This document shows, piece after piece, positions 54,441-63,579 of a DNA stretch of 64,000 bases. The notes beneath the pieces are model-generated. The model saw only the letters and a list, made by a program, of their open reading frames with translations. It had not been told where the DNA came from and made no database searches. Origin of the DNA: Myxococcota bacterium (GTDB taxonomy: Bacteria; Myxococcota_A; UBA796). Within the stretch, counting starts at the first letter, position 1, and every line of letters starts with the position of its first letter. The stretch is taken from positions 22,641 through 86,640 of the forward strand of contig JAQXDW010000112.1 of the NCBI GenBank assembly GCA_029251165.1, written 5' to 3'. The position numbers were made by a program, and so were the translations under genes.

Positions 54441-56474
54441 ATGGAAACTCAACAGCCGCTCCGGACGCCTGCTCTACCGGCCGCTCTCTACAACGACAAG
54501 ACGCTACGAGAGCAACTGCTGGTGGCCAACTTGTGGGTGATCTTGTTCACCATCGTGGCCTCTGCAGTGCTGATTGTGCCGCTGGGTGGAGACAGCGCTA
54601 TGGCGCTGCTGAGCGGGCTGTTTCCATACGCCGTCACCAACATCCTGGCGCTCATCTTGGCCTACCGTGGGCGCGTCATGCTGGCGCTGGCTGAGTACTC
54701 CGCAATGTGCTTCTTGATGTACTCGGCCTCGATCTTTTTGCTGCGAGAGCTGCCCCCGCACATGCTACTTGCGATGGTGAATTTCATCATCCTAAATGGT
54801 GTCGTTCTCGGCGCGAGGGCTGCGCTGTTTACCACCGTGTGGACGGTCGTCATCAGCATCGCCGGGCCCAAGCTTGGGCTCCAGTACGAGGCGTGGACGT
54901 TCCACCTGGCGGACTTATACAGCATCGATCTCAAGCTCTCTGAGCGCACCCTGAGCATGAGCCTCGTCACCACCACCTTCTCCACTGCGTTCCTGATCAC
55001 CACGACGCTCCGGCTCCATGACGCCACCCGTGCTCGCCTCAAGCGGACCCTTCGAGAGCTGCAGGTTGCCCAGGAAGATCTTGAGCTGCGCCGTGTGCGG
55101 GCAGAGGAGCTGGCCGACCTGGGCTCGCGGCTCTCGGGGTCCACCACCCGAGAAGAGGTCGAGCAGGGGGTGCACTCCTCCATCACCGCTGTCATCCCGG
55201 ACCACCAGCGGACCTGGTCTGAGACACCGCCGAGCGGTCCGGAGCGCTTCCTTCGCTTCGGCAGCTTCTCGGAGTCTCGCTGGCTGATCCTTGAGGAGGT
55301 GGCTCCCTCTGATGCCACTGCGTTCCTCCTCACCGTCGCGGAGCTGCGCGATGCCGCGTTTGCACGGATCAACTCTGTCGAGCGCCTGTCCAATGCTGCA
55401 CGTCAGGAAGGGGTCGGCCGCCTGGCTGCCAGCGTGGCGCATGACTTCAACAACCTCCTCGTCCCCATCACCGCTGCTCAAGACATCCTGGACATCGAGT
55501 CCGCGATCTCAGACCGATCCCGACAGGTTCTCTTGCGCAGCCGAGCGGCATCGGTGCAGGCCGCGGCCCTCATCGCCAAGCTCCTGACCCATGCCCGAGC
55601 GCGCCACGGAGAGGTTCAGATCATCAACGCCAGCCGCATCTTCGATGAGATCGAGCCCTTGCTCAAGACCTTCCTCCCAAGCGGGGTGAACCTGGAGTGC
55701 TTGCGTCCTGCGGGCGAGGTGTACGTACAAATGGATCCGATCGAGCTCGAGCAGATCGTCTTGAACCTGGTGCTCAACGCCCGAGACGCCATCGGCAGCC
55801 AGGGCAACATTCGGATGATGCTCACCACCCACACCGACTATGCGGTGATGGTCGTCGAGGACGATGGCCCTGGGATCCCGGAGGACATCCGGCAGTGGGT
55901 TCTGGAGCCGTTCCACACGACTCGGGAGGAGGGTACGGGCCTGGGGCTGGCGACGGTCAATCGCATTGTGCTCCAGTCCAGGGGACTCCTCACCATCGAT
56001 CGCAGCCCACAAGGCGGTGCCCAGATCCGCATCCAGCTGCCCATCGATGTGCAGCCACGGCACAGCAGCCCCTCGGAGAAGGTGGTCGAGCCTGCGGAGA
56101 AGCGCGCCTGTCTCCAGATCTTGCTGGTGGACGATGACGAGTCGGTTGCCGAGACCACATCAGAGCTGCTGCGGACGCTCGGGCACCACGTACAGGTGGT
56201 TGCGTCGGCTCAGTCCGCCCTCTCTCGTCTCCGCCCACCTCACCCATTCGACATCGTCCTCTCCGACTTTCAGATGGCGGACTGCACCGGCATGCAGCTT
56301 CTCCAGCAGCTTCGAGATGCCGAAGATCAGACGCCGTTTGTCATCGTCAGCGGGTATGGGGCTGCCATCTCCTCTTCTGCAGAGCACCAGCCCGAAGAGA
56401 TCATCTCAAAGCCCGTCTTCCTCCGGGACTTTCAGCGGCTGCTTCAGAAGCACACCCGGAACGAGCGGGCCTGA
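54441..56474 (+). CDS. Hybrid sensor histidine kinase with membrane sensor domain
   Basis: A protein of 677 residues from the ATG at 54441 (GGAAG four nt upstream). About six N-terminal membrane helices (35-210) are followed by a coiled coil (LKRTLRELQVAQEDLELRR), then a region of unclear fold (about 250-320), HisKA with VAHDFNNLLVPITAAQ, a HATPase with NLVLNARDAIG, DDGPGIPEDIRQ and GTGLGLATVN, and a receiver domain with ILLVDDDES, DIVLSDFQMADCTG (phospho-acceptor Asp), VIVSGYG and ISKPVF. The H-D-F-N-N-L type H-box is the NtrB-like subclass. The partner response protein is not adjacent. Confidence 0.88.
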   Translation: METQQPLRTPALPAALYNDKTLREQLLVANLWVILFTIVASAVLIVPLGGDSAMALLSGLFPYAVTNILALILAYRGRVMLALAEYSAMCFLMYSASIFLLRELPPHMLLAMVNFIILNGVVLGARAALFTTVWTVVISIAGPKLGLQYEAWTFHLADLYSIDLKLSERTLSMSLVTTTFSTAFLITTTLRLHDATRARLKRTLRELQVAQEDLELRRVRAEELADLGSRLSGSTTREEVEQGVHSSITAVIPDHQRTWSETPPSGPERFLRFGSFSESRWLILEEVAPSDATAFLLTVAELRDAAFARINSVERLSNAARQEGVGRLAASVAHDFNNLLVPITAAQDILDIESAISDRSRQVLLRSRAASVQAAALIAKLLTHARARHGEVQIINASRIFDEIEPLLKTFLPSGVNLECLRPAGEVYVQMDPIELEQIVLNLVLNARDAIGSQGNIRMMLTTHTDYAVMVVEDDGPGIPEDIRQWVLEPFHTTREEGTGLGLATVNRIVLQSRGLLTIDRSPQGGAQIRIQLPIDVQPRHSSPSEKVVEPAEKRACLQILLVDDDESVAETTSELLRTLGHHVQVVASAQSALSRLRPPHPFDIVLSDFQMADCTGMQLLQQLRDAEDQTPFVIVSGYGAAISSSAEHQPEEIISKPVFLRDFQRLLQKHTRNERA

Positions 56475-56724
56475 GAGCGAGGCAGTATGCACGGAGTGCC
56501 TGCTCAGGGCTGCTCGGCGGCGGCAAGCGCCAGCTCGCAGCCTGGGCTCGTCTGGACGCGCGGGTGCCCATCCTCCCCATCCGTGCTCGCGGGGCGTGCG
56601 TGGCTTGAGGGGAGAAGGCCGCTGCGGTGAGCGGGCATGGCAGAGGGAGCCGCCGGGGGCTTTGGTCAGCCTCCAGGCCCCAAGCCGCTCCTGCCCTTCT
56701 GGCACACGATGCCACCCTCGCGCA

Positions 56725-58650
56725 TCACCCCTCGCAGGGGTCCGTGGCAAACTCAACGGTGTTGTTGGACTCGCTGCACTCCTCGATCAGTGCATCGGGG
56801 TCGACCGCTGCAGAGAGCCCGGCAGACCAGGAGACGCTGGCTGGAATCAGAAACGGCCCGGTCCATACCACCTCGCCTGAGGCCAGCGCACCGACCGCCA
56901 TGGTGCTGCTCCAGGTGCCATCGGTGGTGGATACGGTGAGGCTGGTGGCCACGCTGTCTGTCCCGCCGGCGTTGCCCACCGGCACCCAGACCCAGACCTG
57001 CTCGGGGCACTCTTCGTCACAGAACTCAGGCTCCAAGACCACCAGATCGGGCGCATCCGTGCTCGTCCAGGTTGCAGGCTGCGCCCGGAAGGTGCCGGAG
57101 GTCAGCCACTCTGGAGCAGTCGTGGTTGGATCTGTGGAGAGCAGGTCGGGACCAGTCAGGGCGGGAGTATAGCCATGCATGGGCCAGGAAGACGGTGCAT
57201 CCGGCCACGCATCCGTCGCGCTGCCGATGGCGCGCACGCCGCTCCACTGAGTGGCGTCGTAATTGTCCGTGTGCTGGCTGGACGCCAGGACAATCTCAGC
57301 GCTTCCGTCACCATCAATGTCCGCGATGGTTGGGTACTCCAGTGCGCTCTCGCTGGAGTGGGCTCCGCCGCTGAAGTCTGTCGTCGCCCCTGCGAGCAGA
57401 TCGGCTCCGGTTGTGCCATCGAGGATGAACAGATCCTCTTCATCGGCGAAGATGATGTCGTGATCACCATCGGCGTCGATGTCGAACGCTGCGGTGCTGA
57501 GAATGCCGTTGAGCTGCTCGGTCGGGTTGAGCTGCCAGATCACGGCATCGGCCAGATCGGTCGGACCGGTGAGCAGCAGCGCACCAGAATAGGCCGTCAG
57601 CACGCTGATGCTGGCGACGACGACATCCTGCACACCGTCGCCGTCCAGATCGGCGATGGTGGGCGGTCCTCCCAGCCCGCCGCTGACCTCTCCGGCGAGG
57701 GGCGCGTCGATGATTGCGGTGCCATCGACGCTGGTGATCGTCAGCCAGCCCCATGCCGTGCGCACCACCTCTGGCGTGCCGTTGCCGTCCAGGTCCCCGA
57801 CCGCCGCGAGGCCGTCGGAGGCGCTGACGCTCCAGGTGGTGTTGCCGTCAATGTCCGCAGCGATGTTGCCAAACACCGCATCTCGAGAGCCGTCCGCCCA
57901 CAGGTCCGAGACCACCGCGACCGAGGCACCGGCGACGCCATCGGGGATCGCACCGTCCGAGCCCGCCGTGACCAGCACGGTGCCCGATCCATCCACGATC
58001 TCGCCGCCGATGATGACCTCTGCACCGCCGCTCCCGTCGAGATCCGCGATGATGGGGTAGGCGGCGGCGTGGAGGCCGTCCGTCTGGGTCGCGGTGCCGC
58101 CTGACATCACCACCGTGCCGTCTGCGTGGACGCAGAACACGCTGACGGAGACTCCTGGCATGCACAGCTCTGGCACCAGATCGCCGTCGACATCTCCCAG
58201 CGCCACGCCGCCAAGCCCCGGCGGATAGCGCAGCTCGCTGCCGTCAATGAAGGTGTCCTCATACAGGAGCAGGCTGCCATCATCTCCAGAGAGGATCACC
58301 AGCGCGCCGGGATCCCACTCGTAGGTGTCAAACGCGGTAAACGCGACGTCCGGCACACCGTCTCCGCTGACGTCTCCGATGACCGGCGTGACCAGCACCT
58401 CGGTGTAGTCCCCCTGGAAGTCATCGTGTGGCCACCGCCACTCGACGATGGGGTCCATGGCTGGGACGGTCGGACAGCTGGCGGGTTCGACCGCAGGTAG
58501 GGCTGGAAGGTCACTGTCCTCGCAGCTCGCCGGGGCGGCCGAGTCTGAGGTGTCGCCCGTGTCCTCTTCACAGCAGCAGCCGGTGTCGTAGTAATTATTG
58601 ACGGTCGTGAAGCAGCCGCTGATGGTCAAGAAGACGATAATTGTGCTCAT
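56725..58650 (-). CDS. FG-GAP/VCBS repeat lipoprotein with C-terminal CARDB-like domain
   Basis: A protein of 641 residues with a signal ending TISGC, then a CCCEEDTGDTSDS-type linker. The body (about 75-480) contains repeated DVDGDG/DLDGDG calcium-binding-type turns (GDVSGDGVPDVAFTAF, ADLDGDGVQDVVVASI, ADIDGDGSAEIVLA), which build an integrin-like beta-propeller. The last 130 residues resemble a CARDB/Ig-like domain (DLVVLEPEFCDEECPEQ, VGNAGGTDSVATSLTV). It is a surface protein likely to bind glycans or proteins in a calcium-dependent way. It converges with the histidine kinase gene. Confidence 0.85.
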   Translation of the reverse strand: MSTIIVFLTISGCFTTVNNYYDTGCCCEEDTGDTSDSAAPASCEDSDLPALPAVEPASCPTVPAMDPIVEWRWPHDDFQGDYTEVLVTPVIGDVSGDGVPDVAFTAFDTYEWDPGALVILSGDDGSLLLYEDTFIDGSELRYPPGLGGVALGDVDGDLVPELCMPGVSVSVFCVHADGTVVMSGGTATQTDGLHAAAYPIIADLDGSGGAEVIIGGEIVDGSGTVLVTAGSDGAIPDGVAGASVAVVSDLWADGSRDAVFGNIAADIDGNTTWSVSASDGLAAVGDLDGNGTPEVVRTAWGWLTITSVDGTAIIDAPLAGEVSGGLGGPPTIADLDGDGVQDVVVASISVLTAYSGALLLTGPTDLADAVIWQLNPTEQLNGILSTAAFDIDADGDHDIIFADEEDLFILDGTTGADLLAGATTDFSGGAHSSESALEYPTIADIDGDGSAEIVLASSQHTDNYDATQWSGVRAIGSATDAWPDAPSSWPMHGYTPALTGPDLLSTDPTTTAPEWLTSGTFRAQPATWTSTDAPDLVVLEPEFCDEECPEQVWVWVPVGNAGGTDSVATSLTVSTTDGTWSSTMAVGALASGEVVWTGPFLIPASVSWSAGLSAAVDPDALIEECSESNNTVEFATDPCEG

Positions 58651-58930
58651 ACAACCTTATACTCGGACGATGGTCTGATTCGCCCCGAGTTGGCACCCTG
58701 TTGTTCCTCTTTCTTGTGTCTTGTTTCGCTCTGAAATGATATTTTAACCATAATTATAGCTGGATAGATTGGTGCGGTGTCTGCTGCATGCACACAGCGT
58801 GTCTAAATTCGATTCCCTAGGTTGGCAGGGGAGCATCTCACGGCCCAGCAGGATCCGCTGGTACCAGCGAGCGGTCGTCTCTCCACAGCCGTCAGCGATT
58901 AGGGCGTGCTTCAGGAACTTCAGGCTCCGG

Positions 58931-59467
58931 CTAACGGGCTGTCGGATCGTTGGGATGCTGCATTATGAGCCCCGCACTGGCGGGCATAAACCCATCCGGC
59001 CATAGCGTCTGAATTGTGCAGCGCGCGGACTCGAGGTCGGCACCGTGGAGGTTGGCTCCGCTGAGGTTGACCCCGCTGAGGCAGCAGCGAAGCCAGGTCC
59101 CCTCAGCGGTCCCGAGCTGGTGGGAGCGAACCTCCAGAAGGCGAACCGTGAGGTTGCCCACCTTCGGAGTCTCTGCGGCCCTGAGCACCTCGGCATGAGG
59201 ACGGCTCCGCATGGAAGCGCCTCCGGAGCGAACAACCTCAGCCTGACCAGCGAAGAGCACGCCCTTTGACTGGTGATAGATAACCTTTGAGGTGGAAATA
59301 TACGGCGCTTTCTGACCGGTTGACGAAGCTGAAGGGGGCTGCCGCTCGACCGCAGGGGCAAAAACCACCTCCACAACACTCGTTGTGGAGCAAGGCATCA
59401 CGGCTCGAAAAGCACCCTCAAACACTCCTTGGATTTCTTGTCTGCAAGCTGCGGATTGGATCTCCAT
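58931..59467 (-). CDS. Small protein ending in a few pentapeptide repeats
   Basis: A protein of 178 residues whose ATG lies 9 nt after the LRR gene stop, with AGGA five nt before it, so it is likely co-transcribed. The first 120 residues have no recognised domain. The C-terminal part shows LSGVNLSGANLHGADLESA, four pentapeptide units, followed by the common family ending TLWPDGFMPASAGLIM. The low number of repeats and the unrecognised upstream sequence suggest a decayed or partial pentapeptide-repeat gene. Confidence 0.5.
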   Translation of the reverse strand: MEIQSAACRQEIQGVFEGAFRAVMPCSTTSVVEVVFAPAVERQPPSASSTGQKAPYISTSKVIYHQSKGVLFAGQAEVVRSGGASMRSRPHAEVLRAAETPKVGNLTVRLLEVRSHQLGTAEGTWLRCCLSGVNLSGANLHGADLESARCTIQTLWPDGFMPASAGLIMQHPNDPTAR

Positions 59468-59476
59468 GTCTGTCCT

Positions 59477-60490
59477 CTACGTGGTCAGATCCGCCTCAAG
59501 TCGCTCGATGTTCAGCCCTGGAATGCTCTTCAGAGCACTGAGATCGGTGATGTTCTTGCAGCCTTTTAGGTGCAGCCGGGTCAGCGAGGTGCAGCCTGCG
59601 AGGCCATTCAGGTTCGTGAGCCCCTCGCAGCCCGTCAGCGACAGCGACTTGAGCGAGGTGCAGCCTGCGAGGGCCTCGACGCTTGTGATCGAGGTGCGAG
59701 CAAGTCCCAGGGCCGTAAGGCGCGTGTGTCCTCGGAGGGGAGCGATGTCGGTGAGCGCCGTGTTGTTGTCGACCCTCAGGGTCTCGAGTGCCGTGCATCC
59801 TGCGAGGGGCGTGAGGTCGGAGATGGCAGTGCTCACGGTGAGACTCAGGGTCTGAAGGCTCTTGAGGCCAGCGAGGTCGTTGAGGTCTCGAAGGCGATCG
59901 CTCGGCTTGGAGCCCCAGCCGTGTCCGAGGCCGATTTTCAGGGTCTTCAGGGCCGTGCAGCTCGCCAGCCCGTCCAGGTTGGTCAGGGCCGTCTGACCCT
60001 GTAGGTCCAGGCTGGTCAAGGCCGAAAATCCTGTGAGGAACCTCAGGTGCTCGATGGGGGGGAAGCGCACGGCCGCATCCCCGAGGTCTATCGGGTTTAT
60101 GGACTCCTCGTGATGGTGATGAGTGAACGCCGCATGACGTCCGGCGAGGAGCGCCAGGCCCGTCACCCGGGCGGGGTCGAAGCCCGGGGCGGAGAAGAGC
60201 AGCTCGAGGATCGCGCTGGTCAGCATGTCGCCTACGAGGGAGAGCTTCTTGCCCTGTACGCTGTTCACGGTGACGGAGCCCTGGTCGAAGGGAGCGGAGA
60301 TCCGCGCGATCTCCAGGCCGTCTCCGAACACCCAGCGCCCCTCCTTGATGCTGATCTCGCAGCCGGCCACCACTGACGACCAGTCGCCCAGCTGCTTGGC
60401 GAGCGCAACGCCCTGGGGATGGAGCGACGGGTCCTTGTGGGTGATCAGCGTCCGGATCTTCTGTACCTGCTCTGCACTGGCGGTGATCAT
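59477..60490 (-). CDS. Leucine-rich-repeat protein
   Basis: A protein of 337 residues from the ATG at 60490, with GGAG six nt upstream. Residues about 1-130 form an unrecognised domain (ASAEQVQKIRTLITHKD, ISIKEGRWVFGDG); residues about 140-330 are LRRs of about 22-24 residues with the pattern L-x-x-L-x-x-C-T-x-L-x-x-L (LDGLASCTALKTLKI, LTPLAGCTALETLRV, VEALAGCTSLKSLSL). Many repeats have A-G-C-T at the same point. It has no signal or membrane helix, so it is probably a cytoplasmic protein-binding protein. It leads a two-gene run with a pentapeptide-repeat protein. Confidence 0.82.
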   Translation of the reverse strand: MITASAEQVQKIRTLITHKDPSLHPQGVALAKQLGDWSSVVAGCEISIKEGRWVFGDGLEIARISAPFDQGSVTVNSVQGKKLSLVGDMLTSAILELLFSAPGFDPARVTGLALLAGRHAAFTHHHHEESINPIDLGDAAVRFPPIEHLRFLTGFSALTSLDLQGQTALTNLDGLASCTALKTLKIGLGHGWGSKPSDRLRDLNDLAGLKSLQTLSLTVSTAISDLTPLAGCTALETLRVDNNTALTDIAPLRGHTRLTALGLARTSITSVEALAGCTSLKSLSLTGCEGLTNLNGLAGCTSLTRLHLKGCKNITDLSALKSIPGLNIERLEADLTT

Positions 60491-60766
60491 GGGGCTCTCC
60501 TTGCGGCGTAGATCTGTGGCGACAGTAGACGTCCTGCGCGACCCTCGCAATGGAGGCCCCCTGTGGATCCCATCTCCAGGGATTGAGGACCGCCCAATCT
60601 CTCAGGGCCTCAGCCGCACACTGAGCACCTCGGCCGCCGTCATCGCTTCCTGCCGGCGTATGCTGTGAACAGGATGGAGACGTCATCGCGTTGAGCTGTT
60701 GGTTAGGTTGAGCGGTCTCTTTGTCCTTATGCTTCAGTGTCTGAACTCCCTTCATCACTGGAGTAG

Positions 60767-62770
60767 ATGATGCAACTCACCGCGCTGGCACTGTTGGCTT
60801 CTTTCTCTGCCCATGCGGCCCCCGCAGGAGGACCCCCTCCAGCCTCAGGCGATGTGGTCCAGCCGGATGCGTCGGACTTGCTTCGTCAGGGATGGATGCA
60901 TTACTGGGCACGCGATCATGTGGCCGCGCGACCCTATGCGGTGTCTGTGCTGGAGCAAGACGAGGACGCACTGGGTGCCCACTGGCTCTACCTCAAGTCC
61001 TGGTACAGCGACACCGCGGTGCTCGTTCAGCAGTACCGGAGCTGGCACGAGGCGGCCCCCAACGAACCGGTCCGCAGTGTTGCCCTGGCGGCCAGTCTCC
61101 TGGCGGACGCAGGCGAGGGAGGGGAGTGGTGTGACGAGGCATTGATGCTCCTTGAGGTCTCCCTGGAGCCGCCGTCGCAGGCCTTCTGGCTGCACAAGAT
61201 CCGGCTCATGGTCCACCAGAAGTGCGACCTGGACAGCAGCGCAGACCTCGCCGCCATCGCCGCCATGGCTGAGGACATTCCCGAGGCGGCTCAGTACCTC
61301 ATCCGAGCCCGGATCTTGAGCGGCCAGCTCGACGCCACCCTCGTCGAGCAGATCAAGGTTCAGGTCGCCCTGGATCCCTGGGTGCTCAACGAAACCACGG
61401 TGCTCTGGTGGCGCAGCATCGAAGACAGCCGGTGGACCCGAAAAGCGAAGCGTGCGGCCATCGAGGGGGCCGGCGCGACCAGCAGCAGCGAGGACATCAG
61501 CGACGTATACAGCGCCTGGCGGCTGCTGGACCTGGCCGATGACCCCATGGCTGCAGGCATCCGACCTCAGCTGGATGTGCTCCTCGGCATCGAGGAAGAA
61601 AAGGACGCAGAGTCCGAGAGCAGTGTCTCGATGAGGGACATTTATGACGCCGACAAGAGCCCAACGAACGAGGGTGCCCTTGCGCGTCTTGATGCCATCA
61701 GCGAGCAGGTTCCAGAGCATGGTCCTCACCGGGCAACGCTGGAAGAACTCCGCGGGAGCCGGCTGAGTAGCCTCGGTCGCCATGAAGAAGCCCAGGTGAG
61801 CCTTCGGCGTGCCTGGCAGGAGGATCCGTCCGCGCACAGGGCCAACAGCTTTGCCTGGGAGGCGACCATCACCGAGCAGGACATGGAGCTGGCCCTTGAA
61901 GCCATCACCGGCACCATCGCGGAATTTCTGTCGAAGAGCCATGCCGATGCGCCCAACTGGCGGAACTACGCCTCATGGCGAGAGTGGTACGAGCGGAAGG
62001 GCGCCAAGTACCTGGATACTCGGGGCTGGCTGCTGTTCAAGATGGGTCGTCTCGAGGAGGCCGCTGCTGACCTACAGCAGTCGATCAGCATGTCTGATCT
62101 GGAAGACAACCATCACCACTTGGCCATGGTGCTGCTGGAGCAGGACCAGCCAGCGGCCGCATTTCAGAGCCTTGTCCAGGCGGTTCTCGCTTTTGACAAC
62201 AACCCCAGCGATGCGGTCTACGCTGATCTGCAGGCGAGCTATCCCAGCGGCGGGGTCTGGCATCCAGACGGCCTCGATGGCTACATCGAATTTCGCCAGT
62301 CTATCGAGAACAATGATGAGGACGTTGAAGAAGAAGATCACTCGCTGCTCGGAGAGCCCTTCCCGTTTACGTCTTACATCAACCTAAGCGGCCGGAAGCA
62401 GCCGCTCGACGTTGGCGGTGACATCCTGATCATCGACTTCTGGGCCACCTGGTGCGGCCCGTGCATACAGGGCATGCCACACCTTCAGGAGGTTGCGGAG
62501 TCCTATGCCGACCAGGGTGTGCGCATCATCGGTCTCAGCGTGGATGACGAAATGGACCTGGTCGAGGAGTTCTTCTCTGGGGACTTCCAGCCGGCCTACA
62601 CGGTCGGCTGGGTCGGCGCCGATGGCTTCGAGATTGGAGACTTCCGTGGCATCCCCAGCCTGTTTGTCGTCGACACAGAGGGGCGGATCGATACCTACAT
62701 CATTGGCTACGGTAAAGGCGATACCCGCCTGGAGGATGCCCTGGATGCCCTGCTGGCGGAGAGTCCCTGA
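60767..62770 (+). CDS. TPR-rich secreted protein with C-terminal TlpA-like thioredoxin domain
   Basis: A protein of 667 residues with a signal peptide (LALLASFSAHAAPAGG). Residues about 30-520 are long helical repeats of TPR type (for example LRQGWMHYWARDHVAARPYA and LLFKMGRLEEAAADLQQSI). The C-terminal domain (about 530-667) is a TlpA/ResA-like thioredoxin with the redox motif FWATWCGPCIQGMPHLQEV near residue 561 and the cis-Pro region FRGIPSLFVVD. It should act in the periplasm, presumably reducing disulfides of partner proteins bound by the TPRs. It is a fusion of two common modules. Confidence 0.87.
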   Translation: MMQLTALALLASFSAHAAPAGGPPPASGDVVQPDASDLLRQGWMHYWARDHVAARPYAVSVLEQDEDALGAHWLYLKSWYSDTAVLVQQYRSWHEAAPNEPVRSVALAASLLADAGEGGEWCDEALMLLEVSLEPPSQAFWLHKIRLMVHQKCDLDSSADLAAIAAMAEDIPEAAQYLIRARILSGQLDATLVEQIKVQVALDPWVLNETTVLWWRSIEDSRWTRKAKRAAIEGAGATSSSEDISDVYSAWRLLDLADDPMAAGIRPQLDVLLGIEEEKDAESESSVSMRDIYDADKSPTNEGALARLDAISEQVPEHGPHRATLEELRGSRLSSLGRHEEAQVSLRRAWQEDPSAHRANSFAWEATITEQDMELALEAITGTIAEFLSKSHADAPNWRNYASWREWYERKGAKYLDTRGWLLFKMGRLEEAAADLQQSISMSDLEDNHHHLAMVLLEQDQPAAAFQSLVQAVLAFDNNPSDAVYADLQASYPSGGVWHPDGLDGYIEFRQSIENNDEDVEEEDHSLLGEPFPFTSYINLSGRKQPLDVGGDILIIDFWATWCGPCIQGMPHLQEVAESYADQGVRIIGLSVDDEMDLVEEFFSGDFQPAYTVGWVGADGFEIGDFRGIPSLFVVDTEGRIDTYIIGYGKGDTRLEDALDALLAESP

Positions 62771-62823
62771 GTCGGATGCAGTCGTCTCTGCCCCGTCACC
62801 ACACCGACGGGATTCATCAATCC

Positions 62824-62871
62824 GCCTGAGAGCGGCCCTGCCTGAGAGCGACCCTGCCTGAGAGCGTCTCC
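62824..62871. repeat. Three tandem 16-bp repeats
   Basis: Three adjacent units beginning GCCTGAGAGCG with small differences at their ends follow the thioredoxin gene stop. No function is assigned. Confidence 0.75.
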
Positions 62872-62936
62872 AGGAGCCATCGCTGAGCACGACATGAGTG
62901 TCACCAATTTCAGCCCGGTGCCTTGAGTGGTCGTCC

Positions 62937-62967
62937 TTGAATGCGGACATTCACGCCGGTATGTAAT
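62937..62967 (+). promoter_or_regulatory. Weak promoter candidate
   Basis: TTGAAT (62937-62942) and TGTAAT (62962-62967) lie 19 nt apart, 34 nt before the ATG of the small lipoprotein gene. The spacing is longer than ideal, so this is tentative. Confidence 0.3.
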
Positions 62968-63001
62968 TTGCATGATGTCCGACCAGCAACAGAGGTGAAG
63001 A

Positions 63002-63400
63002 ATGCTGACGATACTCATGAGCCTGATTGCATGTGACTTCCCACCCGTCGTGCAGTCGTGCAACTTAGTGTATGCCCCCAACACGCTGACCCTTGAGGTG
63101 GACGCTGACTGGACCGGAGTGATTCAGCTCGATGTGAGCGGAGCTGGCGAGCAGATCTCCTGCACGCTGGATGAAGACGAGTCGAGCACAGTGTGCGACG
63201 CTCTCGGCAGCACCATCGAGCTGAGCGATGATCTGCTGGTGGTCTCTTTGTTCGACTTTACGCCCGATGTGGTTGAGGTCCTCATCGAGGATGACAGCGG
63301 CAGCGAGAGCTTCACCCTCGAGCCCAGCTATGCGCTCGACGAGCCCAATGGTCCCGGCTGCGGTGAGCGACGCCTGGGCACCGAGTCGCTCACCCTGTAG
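63002..63400 (+). CDS. Small acidic predicted lipoprotein
   Basis: A protein of 132 residues. The very short signal MLTILMSLIAC ends in a lipobox cysteine; AGGTG precedes the ATG. The mature part is acidic and beta-rich, ending with several Glu and Asp residues, and has four further cysteines (for example VVQSCNLV, QISCTLDED, GPGCGERR). It resembles an Ig-like surface domain but no family is certain. Confidence 0.65.
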   Translation: MLTILMSLIACDFPPVVQSCNLVYAPNTLTLEVDADWTGVIQLDVSGAGEQISCTLDEDESSTVCDALGSTIELSDDLLVVSLFDFTPDVVEVLIEDDSGSESFTLEPSYALDEPNGPGCGERRLGTESLTL

Positions 63401-63579
63401 GCATCCTCGCCGGGGTTGGCTGGAGAGCGTCGCCCCCATGGATGCTCCAGGGGGCTGTCGCTGCAGCACAGGGGGCACCAGCTGCCGGGTCAGTGCCCTC
63501 CGCTCGCCGAGTCGTCGCGGATTCCGTTCGTGTGCATCGCCATAGAGTAGGATGACCAACGGATACCCCTGGTGGCCTG

